NCBI GenBank assembly: GCA_900550065.1 | Contig: URQR01000019.1 | Coordinates: forward strand, 1 to 18,207 | Length of the DNA stretch: 18,207 bases | Direction of reading: 5' to 3' | DNA from: an uncultured Eubacteriales bacterium | GTDB taxonomy: Bacteria; Bacillota; Clostridia; UBA1381; UMGS1253 | Shown here: piece by piece, positions 1 through 6,236 of the stretch | Layout: every line of letters begins with the position of its first letter | Position numbering within the stretch: the stretch's first letter is position 1 | Made by a program: the position numbers and the translations under genes | Notes under the pieces: generated by a model | Seen by the model: only the letters and a program-made list of their open reading frames with translations | What the model was told of the DNA's origin: nothing | Database searches by the model: none

Positions 1-1
1 A

Positions 2-472
2 GTTATGCACGTTGTCCGTACCTCTCAATTTATCAATGGCGGATTCATCACAAAAGAGCCGAAAACCAATTCTGGCAGACGGGAACTGACACTCAGTATG
101 GGCGTATGTGCAATACTGCAAGAATACAAGGCATGGCAAGAGGAACAAAAACAAATGATAGGCGACCAATGGATAGAAAACGACAGACTATTCACACAAT
201 GGAACGGCAAGCCGATTCACCCAGATACAATTACAGGCTGGTTTTCAAATTTTGTCGCAAAGAATAATCTTCCTAAAGTAACGCTGCACTCCCTCAGACA
301 TACAAACGCTACCTTGATGATAGCAGAGGGAACGGACATACGGACAGTTTCAAACAGATTGGGACACGCACAAACTTCTACTACATTAAATATCTATACC
401 CATGCTTTAAAATCCCGTGATGGCATTGCGGCTGATAATTTGGATAATATACTGGGTACTGGCGCGATGTAA
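2..472 (+). CDS. Tyrosine recombinase (phage/ICE integrase), C-terminal part; 5' end outside window
   Basis: Site-specific recombinase that would integrate and excise the element at the left of the window. The reading frame is open to the first bases, so the start lies upstream and only the catalytic domain is visible. Counting from the ATG at 5, it shows the beta-hairpin lysine region (PKTNSGRREL, K20), the HSLRH box (H95, R98), the LGH box (H121) and the nucleophile tyrosine in NIYTHAL (Y131). The first catalytic arginine must lie before the window. The C-terminal spacing is normal and the gene ends with TAA, so this part looks intact. The DNA is AT-rich compared with aspS and the genes after it, fitting acquired DNA. 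It sits about 1.5 kb from a tRNA-fMet 3' end, the probable target. The family call is firm; the element type (prophage, ICE or smaller island) cannot be told from here. Confidence 0.93.
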   Translation, partial: VMHVVRTSQFINGGFITKEPKTNSGRRELTLSMGVCAILQEYKAWQEEQKQMIGDQWIENDRLFTQWNGKPIHPDTITGWFSNFVAKNNLPKVTLHSLRHTNATLMIAEGTDIRTVSNRLGHAQTSTTLNIYTHALKSRDGIAADNLDNILGTGAM

Positions 473-547
473 TTTTATAAATATATTTTTCTATGATAGC
501 CTCACTATACTAATACTAAGTTTCTTATGTATTTCAAATGGAATAAT

Positions 548-623
548 CATATGTTTGTTGCCTTGATTTTCATCCAAACGTTGTCCAAACATAAATTTTA
601 GAAAAACACTTGACAAACATATG
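548..623. repeat. 11-bp inverted repeat overlapping the -35 region
   Basis: CATATGTTTGT (548-558) is exactly inverted as ACAAACATATG (613-623). The right arm begins inside the TTGACA box (610-615) and covers the first part of the promoter spacer; the left arm lies 54 bp upstream. A dimeric repressor site is one reading, a recombinase accessory site another. Only the repeat and its overlap with the promoter are seen. Confidence 0.6.
573..590. repeat. Direct repeat TCCAAAC x2, 11-bp period
   Basis: TCCAAAC occurs at 573-579 and 584-590, one helical turn apart, about 100 bp after the integrase stop codon. A second 11-bp-phased pair (TGGGGGGCAA) lies at the attachment-site side. Such phased pairs near an integrase suggest arm-type or accessory-protein sites, which is inference. 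Confidence 0.45.
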
Positions 624-638
624 CTATAATCATATAAT
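610..638 (+). promoter_or_regulatory. Sigma-A promoter of the TIR-like gene
   Basis: Consensus TTGACA (610-615), 17-bp spacer, consensus TATAAT (633-638). Transcription would start near 645, about 30 bases before the ATG at 675. The right arm of an 11-bp inverted repeat overlaps the -35 box, so repression is possible. Confidence 0.85.
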
Positions 639-674
639 ATATTTATTAAAATTTATATTTGGAAGGATGATTTG

Positions 675-1912
675 ATGCCAAGACAAAAGAAAAATAATTC
701 AGAATCTATTAATGAAAACACAGCAATAACACTAACAGCTTCTAAAAAAACTAGGCAAAGGCTATCACAGACCTTATGTCCTAGCATGAAAATTGAAGAG
801 GCGCTCGTCGTACCCCAAGCTATAAAAGATAATTTTGCAGGACAACCTACAGCTCCGATTATGTTAGCAGAAGCATGTAATATTTCTCCATCAAGTTCAA
901 ATTGGCGAACAATAACCGGAGCCTCAATTGCTTATGGTTTAACTGAGGGCGGATACAACTCTAAAGAAATATCTCTAACGCAATTAGGGGAAAGAGTTGT
1001 GTCCCCATTAAAAGAAGGGGATGACGAATTAGCTTTAAAAGAAGCGATTCTTAGACCTAAGATATTATCTGATTTTTACAGACAATATAACAATAATAAA
1101 CTTCCTAAAACAGAGATTGCATATAATGTATTACAAAACAAAGGTATTCCAAAAGATAAATTAGAATTAACTTGGGATATTTTACGAGCAAATGCTACTC
1201 GTACAAATATTTTACGAGTAATTAGAGGAAATGAATATATTTATATCGATTCTTCAGAGGTAACATCAACTGAAAATAATGAATTATCTGATGAATTTTC
1301 AGCAGAAACAAATACTGATATGAATGTTCCTGAAGAAGTTTTAGAAAAAATGAACATTCCTGCGTCTCCTAAAACTGAAATTAAAATTGGAAAAAACATA
1401 AAACCTAATATCTTTATTTCACACGGGAAAAATAACACTATAATTGTTAATCAATTAAAAGAACTTTTGACTTATGGTCAAATGAATCCCGTTGTGTCCG
1501 TAGAAACAATTCAGTTTGGCGGAGAATCCGATCTCTACCTGTTCCAGATTCTTTTAGTTTTATATGGATATCTGTGTGAGTTTCATTGTATACGCGGTAA
1601 TTTGTTCACAATAGTAGCAAGTTTTTCGATGATATGAGGAACTGTGACGCAGGTATAATTCATGTAGACTTTGAAGAAATCAAATTGGACAAAGGTGTAG
1701 TTGATAAGAAATTAAACGAAAATGTCCTTATAGAAATTGGTGCCGCTATAGCATTATATAGCAAAAAGGTAATTTTATTGTGTAAAAAAGGAACCAGTCT
1801 TCCTTCTAATTTACAAGGATTATATCGTTGCGAATATGAAGGAACACAGTTAGATTATAATGCAACAATGAAATTATTAAAGACAATGCAAGAATTACGA
1901 AGTATGATGTAA
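675..1912 (+). pseudogene. Winged-helix/TIR-like nucleotide-binding protein, interrupted gene
   Basis: A member of the family of predicted nucleotide-binding proteins with an N-terminal winged-helix-like region and a C-terminal TIR-like domain (PF10137-like, as in CBASS/Pycsar TIR effectors); relatives are often defence genes. ATG 675 has GGAAGG (661-666) 8 bases upstream; TTG 672 is the alternative. The N-terminal region has recognisable family stretches (RYGL-type AYGLTEGGYN, LTQLGERVV, FYRQYNNNKLPK). The TIR-like domain opens with NIFISHGKNN near codons 254-263 and stays normal to about N272 (1485-1487). It resumes in another frame at KFFDDMRNCDAGIIHVD (from 1619) and goes on through NENVLIEIGAA and LPSNLQGLYRCE to a TAA at 1910-1912. 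The ~130 bases between (1488-1618) do not belong to the family and hold a reversed recF-like fragment. As written, the first frame runs to 1637 with an unrelated tail, so a full-length protein cannot be made. A truncated product of 321 aa (counted from TTG 672) lacking most of the TIR-like domain is possible. Confidence 0.8.
1488..1586 (-). pseudogene. Antisense recF N-terminal fragment embedded in the TIR-like gene
   Basis: Read on the minus strand from ATG at 1586-1584, the codons give MKLTQISI, stop, N, stop, then KNLEQVEIGFSAKLN followed by CFYGHNG, ending at 1488. This is the start of a RecF-type SMC-like ATPase: beta strand ISI-x-N-x-KN, then F-S...LN, then G-x-NG at the start of the Walker A loop. 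The wording (NLEQVE, FSAKLNCF) is what I associate with Bacteroidales RecF. Homology stops exactly before the GKT of Walker A; the next codons read IHLT and belong to the host TIR-like gene. The two TAA codons (1562-1560 and 1556-1554) stand where hydrophobic or aromatic residues are expected (ISI-L-N-Y-KN), each one substitution away from TTA and TAT/TAC. About 32 bases before the ATG (1587-1618) are unassigned and may be its upstream flank. Confidence 0.7.
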
Positions 1913-1924
1913 TCTCGCCTATTT

Positions 1925-1971
1925 TCGTCCGATTGGGGGGCAACTGGGGGGCAATCCGTATTTTCGGACGA
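1925..1971. repeat. 8-bp inverted repeat TCGTCCGA/TCGGACGA enclosing G-rich direct repeats
   Basis: TCGTCCGA (1925-1932) and TCGGACGA (1964-1971) are exact inverted copies, each preceded by TTT. Between them lie two TGGGGGGCAA copies. The block sits just past the TIR-like stop codon and about 55 bp from the tRNA-fMet 3' end, where integrase-binding sites of an element end would be expected. Confidence 0.6.
1934..1954. repeat. Direct repeat TGGGGGGCAA x2, 11-bp period
   Basis: Two identical 10-mers at 1934-1943 and 1945-1954, one helical turn apart. Adjacent in-phase copies near a tRNA attachment site resemble the arm-type (DR) sites bound by the N-terminal domain of tyrosine integrases. The role is inferred from position and phasing only. 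Confidence 0.55.
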
Positions 1972-1987
1972 TTTCCACCAAGATAGC

Positions 1988-2020
1988 AAAAAGCCTGTAA
2001 CCGTTGTGGCTACAGGCTTT
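1988..2020 (-). terminator. Intrinsic terminator of tRNA-fMet
   Basis: A 10-bp perfect stem, AAAGCCTGTA (1990-1999) with TACAGGCTTT (2011-2020), and an 11-base loop. On the minus strand it is followed by a TTTTT run, directly downstream of the tRNA 3' end. It is near-symmetrical and may also stop plus-strand transcription leaving the element. Confidence 0.8.
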
Positions 2021-2025
2021 CTCAT

Positions 2026-2102
<77 letters not shown>

Positions 2103-2121
2103 TCATCTAAAGTACTTAATT

Positions 2122-2150
2122 AGTATAACACACAGACAGGTATTTGTAAA
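2122..2150 (-). promoter_or_regulatory. Sigma-A promoter of tRNA-fMet
   Basis: On the minus strand TTTACA (2150-2145), 17-bp spacer, TATACT (2127-2122). The predicted start near 2115 leaves a leader of about a dozen bases before the tRNA 5' end at 2102. Confidence 0.8.
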
Positions 2151-2254
2151 GAGTAAATTAAAAGTTTTTTTACAATCACAAAATACTGTCTATATTACAG
2201 TTTATACATGGTTACATTTTTTATTCTTGTTACAGACGGTTTTGGTAATTTTTC

Positions 2255-2283
2255 TTGACATTATTATGAAAAAACAGTATAAT
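2255..2283 (+). promoter_or_regulatory. Sigma-A promoter of aspS
   Basis: TTGACA (2255-2260), 17-bp spacer, TATAAT (2278-2283), both consensus. Transcription from about 2290 gives a leader of roughly 95 bases before the aspS ATG. I saw no T-box stem/antiterminator arrangement in that space. The rest of 2103-2254 is AT-rich and holds only the tRNA promoter. Confidence 0.88.
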
Positions 2284-2384
2284 CAAAAGATAAATGTATC
2301 GTGTAGGAATAGCGCAATTTTCCAGATTAGAGCGCGCCTGATAGAAAGCGGACACTAACGTAATGTGTGGAGGTATCAATAAAT

Positions 2385-4133
2385 ATGGATTTCTCAACAA
2401 GCTTAAGAACGCATACCTGCGGGGAGCTAAACGCTGACAGTATTGGCCGGCGGGTTCGCCTGTGCGGATGGGTATTTAATATTCGTGACCACGGCGGGGT
2501 TATTTTTATCGACCTGCGCGACAGCTATGGCGTCACGCAGGTTGTTGTCAAGGATGATTCTGTTTTACATGAGATTTCAAAGGAAACGGTAATTGCGGTC
2601 GAAGGTGCTGTAACAAAGCGTGATGCGGACACGGTCAACCCGAAAATTTCTACGGGTGAGATTGAGATTACGGATGCGGACATCAAGGTGCTTGGCGCGG
2701 TCTACAATCCGCTGCCGTTTGAGATTGCGACTTCCACGGAAACAAAGGAGGACGTGCGCCTGAAGTACCGCTTCCTCGATTTGCGCAATGATAAGGTGCG
2801 CTCCAATATTGTAACGCGCGCGCAGATTATTTCGCACTTGCGCACAAAAATGGAGGAACACGGGTTTATGGAGGTACAGACGCCGATTCTGTCGGCTTCT
2901 TCGCCGGAGGGTGCGCGCGACTATCTCGTGCCGAGCCGCAAGTTTAAGGGGCAGTTCTACGCTCTGCCGCAGGCGCCGCAGATTTTTAAGCAGCTTTTGA
3001 TGGTGTCCGGCTTTGACCGCTATTATCAGGTTGCGCCGTGCTTCCGCGACGAGGACGCGCGCGCGGACCGCTCGCCGGGCGAGTTTTACCAGCTTGACTT
3101 TGAGATGGCGTTTGCAAGCCAGGAGGACGTGTTCGCCGTTGCGGAGGACGTACTTTCCTCGACGTTTAAAAAGTTTTCCGACGCAGAGGTGGACGAGGCG
3201 CCGTTTGTACGGATCCCATATAAAGAGGCAATGCTCAAATACGGCACCGATAAGCCGGATTTGCGCAACCCGCTTGAGATTATCGACGTTTCGGACATTT
3301 TTTCGCGCGCGGACTTTGTTCCGTTCCAGAAGGCGATTGTCCGGGCGATTAACCTGCCGGGCGGCGCAAGCCAGCCGAAGAGCTTTTTTGAAAATATGCT
3401 CAAGTTTGCAACCGAAATCGGCATGAAGGGGCTCGGCTATGTCAAGTGTGACGACGAATTCAACCTTGCCGGCCCGATTGCGAAGTTTTTGCCCGACGCG
3501 GAAAAGGCGGAGCTGATCAAACAGTCCGGCCTCAAAGGCGGCGACGTGCTGTTCTTTATTTCCGACAAGCCAGAGATCGTTGCGACGCTGGCGGGCCAGA
3601 TCCGCACGGAGCTGGCAAACCGTATGGGGCTGATCAAAGAAGGGCAGTTCAAGTTCTGCTTTATCGTGGACTTCCCGATGTATGAGCGTGACCCGGAAAC
3701 GGGCGTGGTCGGCTTTACGCACAATCCGTTTTCCATGCCGCAGGGCGGGATGGACGCGCTTTTAAACAAGGACCCGCTCGACATTTTGGCGTACCAGTAC
3801 GACATTGTGGTAAACGGGGTAGAGCTTTCGAGCGGCGCGGTGCGCAACCACGACCCGAAGATTATGGTAAAAGCGTTTGAGATTGCAGGCTATACAGAGG
3901 ATACCATCAAGGAAAAATTCACATCGCTGTACAACTCGTTCCACTACGGCGCGCCGCCGCACGCGGGCATGGCGCCGGGCATTGACCGTATGGTAATGCT
4001 TTTAACAGGCGAGTCGAGCATCCGCGAGGTGATTGCGTTCCCGATGACGAGCAACGCGCAGGATCTGCTCGTCGGCGCACCGGGCGAGGTGTCGGAGCAG
4101 CAATTGCGCGAGGTACACATAAAAATCAGATAA
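2385..4133 (+). CDS. aspS: Aspartyl-tRNA synthetase
   Basis: Class II synthetase that charges tRNA-Asp (possibly also tRNA-Asn) with aspartate. The 582-aa length is normal for the bacterial type. In order: OB-fold anticodon-binding domain (about 22-105, with RLCGWVFNIRDHGG), class II core with SSPEGARDYLVPSR (172-185), motif 2 FRDED plus R227 (220-227), a GAD-type insertion in the middle, the HNPFSMPQGG and VELSSGAVRNHDP segments, and motif 3 GIDR (532-535) followed by MLLTGESSIREVIAFP. I chose ATG 2385 because GGAGG (2369-2373) lies 11 bases upstream; the in-frame GTG at 2367 overlaps that ribosome site. It has a consensus promoter and a hairpin terminator, so it looks monocistronic. Discriminating versus non-discriminating specificity cannot be decided by eye. 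Confidence 0.97.
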   Translation: MDFSTSLRTHTCGELNADSIGRRVRLCGWVFNIRDHGGVIFIDLRDSYGVTQVVVKDDSVLHEISKETVIAVEGAVTKRDADTVNPKISTGEIEITDADIKVLGAVYNPLPFEIATSTETKEDVRLKYRFLDLRNDKVRSNIVTRAQIISHLRTKMEEHGFMEVQTPILSASSPEGARDYLVPSRKFKGQFYALPQAPQIFKQLLMVSGFDRYYQVAPCFRDEDARADRSPGEFYQLDFEMAFASQEDVFAVAEDVLSSTFKKFSDAEVDEAPFVRIPYKEAMLKYGTDKPDLRNPLEIIDVSDIFSRADFVPFQKAIVRAINLPGGASQPKSFFENMLKFATEIGMKGLGYVKCDDEFNLAGPIAKFLPDAEKAELIKQSGLKGGDVLFFISDKPEIVATLAGQIRTELANRMGLIKEGQFKFCFIVDFPMYERDPETGVVGFTHNPFSMPQGGMDALLNKDPLDILAYQYDIVVNGVELSSGAVRNHDPKIMVKAFEIAGYTEDTIKEKFTSLYNSFHYGAPPHAGMAPGIDRMVMLLTGESSIREVIAFPMTSNAQDLLVGAPGEVSEQQLREVHIKIR

Positions 4134-4147
4134 TCGGATTTAAGCGA

Positions 4148-4174
4148 GGCTGTCGGGCTGCCGGCGGCCTTTTG
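4148..4174 (+). terminator. Intrinsic terminator of aspS
   Basis: A 9-bp stem, GGCTGTCGG (4148-4156) with CCGGCGGCC (4161-4169), including two G-T pairs, loop GCTG, then TTTT. It lies 15 bases after the aspS stop codon. Confidence 0.75.
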
Positions 4175-4209
4175 TATAGATGAATATTGTTATACCGGGA
4201 GAGAACAGC

Positions 4210-5058
4210 ATGGATGAATATGAACTTCTCTTTCATAGAGTGATACAATTCGCGCAAAACGATATGTCGGTTCAGGCGATGGTGTTGTTTGGCTCGCGGG
4301 CGCGGACGGACAAACAGGCGGACGGCTATTCAGATTATGATATACTCTTTTTTGTAGACCATATAGACCGGTTTTTTAAAACGGACGATTGGCTGAAGGG
4401 AATTTCGGATTATTATATTTCGTTTGTGGAGGAAGCGCCGGCGCACGGGTATGCGCGCAGAGTCTTTTTTGACGATGCTATGGATATGGATTTCATTTTC
4501 TATAACGCCTCTGACGCGGAAAAGGTCACACAAAACCCAATGATACAGTCGTGGTATGGCCGGGGATACGCGGTTGTTGTCGATAAAATAGGTTACCGAG
4601 ATATGGCGCGGACAAGCCAAACACAAAAAAATGGGGAAATTGAACTGACAGCGCAGTATTATCATAATTTGACACAAACTTTTTGGTTTCATGCAATTTG
4701 GGCGATGAAGAAACTATTGCGGGGCGAGATATGGACGGGCAAACGCTGTATTGACGGATACATGAAAGAACTGCTTAGAGAAATGCTGGAATACCGGGAA
4801 GCGGGCAGAAAAGGGTCGCAATATGATGTGTGGTACAGCGGCAGGTTTTTTGATACATGGGCCGGGCCGGAACTCCTATCGGGATTGAATTGTGCTTATG
4901 GCGCATATAATAGGGCGAGTTTGGAGGCCGCGCTGGCTAAGACAATGGAGTTGTTTTCCGCCGCGGCACAGGAAACGGGAAGGCTATATGGGTTTTTATA
5001 TCCTGCGGGAGCGGAAGCATATGCGTTTGCGCAGGTGGAAAAGCTGATGCACAGTTAG
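4210..5058 (+). CDS. Aminoglycoside 6-adenylyltransferase-like protein (ANT(6)/AadE family)
   Basis: Nucleotidyltransferase of the streptomycin adenylyltransferase family (PF04439-type), whose members transfer AMP to the 6-hydroxyl of streptomycin. Start ATG 4210 has GGGAGAG (4197-4203) 6 bases upstream; the in-frame ATG at 4180 has no such site. The product is 282 aa, near the family length. The N-terminal nucleotidyltransferase fold shows FGSRART (27-33), SDYDI (41-45; D42 and D44 metal ligands) and the third acidic strand MDMDF (91-95). WYGRGYAVVVDK (115-126) and the helical C-terminal half with FWFHAIWAMKKLLRGE are also family-like. It follows the aspS terminator and no promoter is obvious before it. 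Many chromosomal clostridial members have not been shown to confer resistance, so the substrate is open. Confidence 0.82.
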   Translation: MDEYELLFHRVIQFAQNDMSVQAMVLFGSRARTDKQADGYSDYDILFFVDHIDRFFKTDDWLKGISDYYISFVEEAPAHGYARRVFFDDAMDMDFIFYNASDAEKVTQNPMIQSWYGRGYAVVVDKIGYRDMARTSQTQKNGEIELTAQYYHNLTQTFWFHAIWAMKKLLRGEIWTGKRCIDGYMKELLREMLEYREAGRKGSQYDVWYSGRFFDTWAGPELLSGLNCAYGAYNRASLEAALAKTMELFSAAAQETGRLYGFLYPAGAEAYAFAQVEKLMHS

Positions 5059-5064
5059 TATGGA

Positions 5065-5095
5065 CTTACATGAAAAATAAAACAATAGTTATAAT
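5065..5095 (+). promoter_or_regulatory. Possible promoter of the CE7 esterase
   Basis: A consensus TATAAT (5090-5095) lies 24 bases before the esterase start. The best upstream hexamer is CTTACA (5065-5070) with a long 19-bp spacer, so this is a weak call. Confidence 0.35.
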
Positions 5096-5119
5096 TTTTT
5101 ATATAAGGAGTGTTTTTTT

Positions 5120-6091
5120 ATGCCAATTGTTGATATGCCGTTAGAGGAACTGAAGGTCTATCAGGGCCGCAATCCGAAGCCGGAGGGCTTTGACGCGTAC
5201 TGGGACGAGGCGCTCTCTGAGATGCGCGCAGTAGACCCGCAGGTGGAACTTGTGAAGGCGGCGTTTACCGCGCCGGGGGCGGCCTGCTATGATATGTACT
5301 TTACGGGCGTAAACGGTGCGCGCATATACGCGAAGTGCCTAAAGCCTGCACACAGCAGCGGCAAAATGCCGGCAATGCTGCACTTTCACGGCTACACGGG
5401 GGCGAGCGGCGACTGGACAAGCTACTTGCCGTACGTGCTGGCGGGCTTTAGTGTGTTTGCGCTCGACTGCCGCGGGCAGGGCGGTAAGTCACAGGACGTG
5501 GGCGGTGTCGTGGGTAATACATATCATGGACACATTATTCGCGGCCTTGACGAGGAAGACCCGAACAAGCTCCTGTTCCGCGACATTTTCCTCGACACAG
5601 CACAGCTTGCTAAAATTGTGATGGAGATGGACGACATCGATGAAACGCGCGTCGGCGCATACGGCGGGAGCCAGGGCGGCGCGCTCACAATTGCGTGCTG
5701 TGCGCTTGAGCCGCGTATTTGCCGCGCTGCACCGCAGTACCCGTTCTTGTGCGACTATAAACGCGTATGGGAAATGGATTTGGCAAAGGCGGCTTATGAA
5801 GAATTAAACGAGTATTTCCGCCGCTTTGACCCGCGCCACGAGCGGGAGGAAGCAATTTTTACGCGGCTAGGTTATATTGACCTGCAATATCTTGCGCCGC
5901 GCATTCGCGCGAAGGTAATGATGGCGACCGGACTGATGGATACGACGTGCCCGCCGTCGACGCAGTTTGCCGCCTTTAATAAAATGACATGCGAGAAAAA
6001 GAGCGTAATCTACCCCGACTTTGGGCATGAAGGGTTGCCGGATTTTTCAGATATGACTTATGCGTTTATGCTGGAAATGACAACAATATAG
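5120..6091 (+). CDS. CE7-family acetyl esterase (acetylxylan esterase / cephalosporin-C deacetylase)
   Basis: Alpha/beta hydrolase that removes acetyl groups from xylo-oligosaccharides and related acetylated small molecules, normally in the cytoplasm; no signal peptide is present. The 323-aa length matches the family. Hallmarks are RGQGG (118-122), the nucleophile motif GGSQGG with Ser184, Asp274 in GLMDTTCPP, and His303 in YPDFGHE. The N-terminal MPIVDMPLEELKVYQG and PEGFDAYWDEAL are also typical. ATG 5120 has AAGGAG (5105-5110) 9 bases upstream. It is followed by a strong terminator, so it is its own unit or the end of one with the upstream ANT(6)-like gene (61-base gap). No other xylan genes are in view. 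Confidence 0.93.
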   Translation: MPIVDMPLEELKVYQGRNPKPEGFDAYWDEALSEMRAVDPQVELVKAAFTAPGAACYDMYFTGVNGARIYAKCLKPAHSSGKMPAMLHFHGYTGASGDWTSYLPYVLAGFSVFALDCRGQGGKSQDVGGVVGNTYHGHIIRGLDEEDPNKLLFRDIFLDTAQLAKIVMEMDDIDETRVGAYGGSQGGALTIACCALEPRICRAAPQYPFLCDYKRVWEMDLAKAAYEELNEYFRRFDPRHEREEAIFTRLGYIDLQYLAPRIRAKVMMATGLMDTTCPPSTQFAAFNKMTCEKKSVIYPDFGHEGLPDFSDMTYAFMLEMTTI

Positions 6092-6099
6092 ACAAAAAT

Positions 6100-6125
6100 G
6101 GGGCTGCTATAGCAGCCTCGTTTTT
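6100..6125 (+). terminator. Intrinsic terminator after the CE7 esterase
   Basis: GGCTGC (6102-6107), loop TATA, GCAGCC (6112-6117), then TTTTT (6121-6125), nine bases past the stop codon. Confidence 0.85.
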
Positions 6126-6127
6126 AC

Positions 6128-6156
6128 TTGACAATCCTATGGTTATTGTGTACAAT
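6128..6156 (+). promoter_or_regulatory. Sigma-A promoter of the aconitase-isocitrate dehydrogenase pair
   Basis: TTGACA (6128-6133), 17-bp spacer, TACAAT (6151-6156), immediately after the esterase terminator and about 80 bases before the aconitase start. No operator is obvious. Confidence 0.75.
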
Positions 6157-6236
6157 TATACTGTTATAGATTTGTCTAACTTTTCCTGAGCGGTTTACTT
6201 TCAAAGCTGCGCGGGACAGATACAGGAGGGGGCACT

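Noticed and set aside
1524..1618. A simple frameshift in the TIR-like gene: LPVPD in the second frame resembles the family's IPVPE before the KFFDDM segment.
   Set aside because: In-frame stops follow at 1577 and 1598, and the whole segment is better explained by a continuous RecF-like translation on the minus strand. The short PVPD match is probably chance, though not excluded.
2134..2191. Imperfect inverted repeat (AGACAGGTATTTGT at 2134-2147, ACAAAATACTGTCT at 2178-2191) near the tRNA promoter.
   Set aside because: The arms need single-base bulges on both sides, the sequence is AT-rich, and no function is suggested beyond overlap with the tRNA -35 box.
2290..2384. T-box or other amino-acid-responsive leader before aspS.
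   Set aside because: The leader is only about 95 bases and I found no specifier stem, T-box-like sequence or terminator hairpin.
2577..3722. Long 381-codon frame on the minus strand opposite aspS.
   Set aside because: It is Arg/Leu/Val-rich, has no recognisable motif, and lies wholly opposite the clear aspartyl-tRNA synthetase; a typical shadow of G+C-rich codon use.
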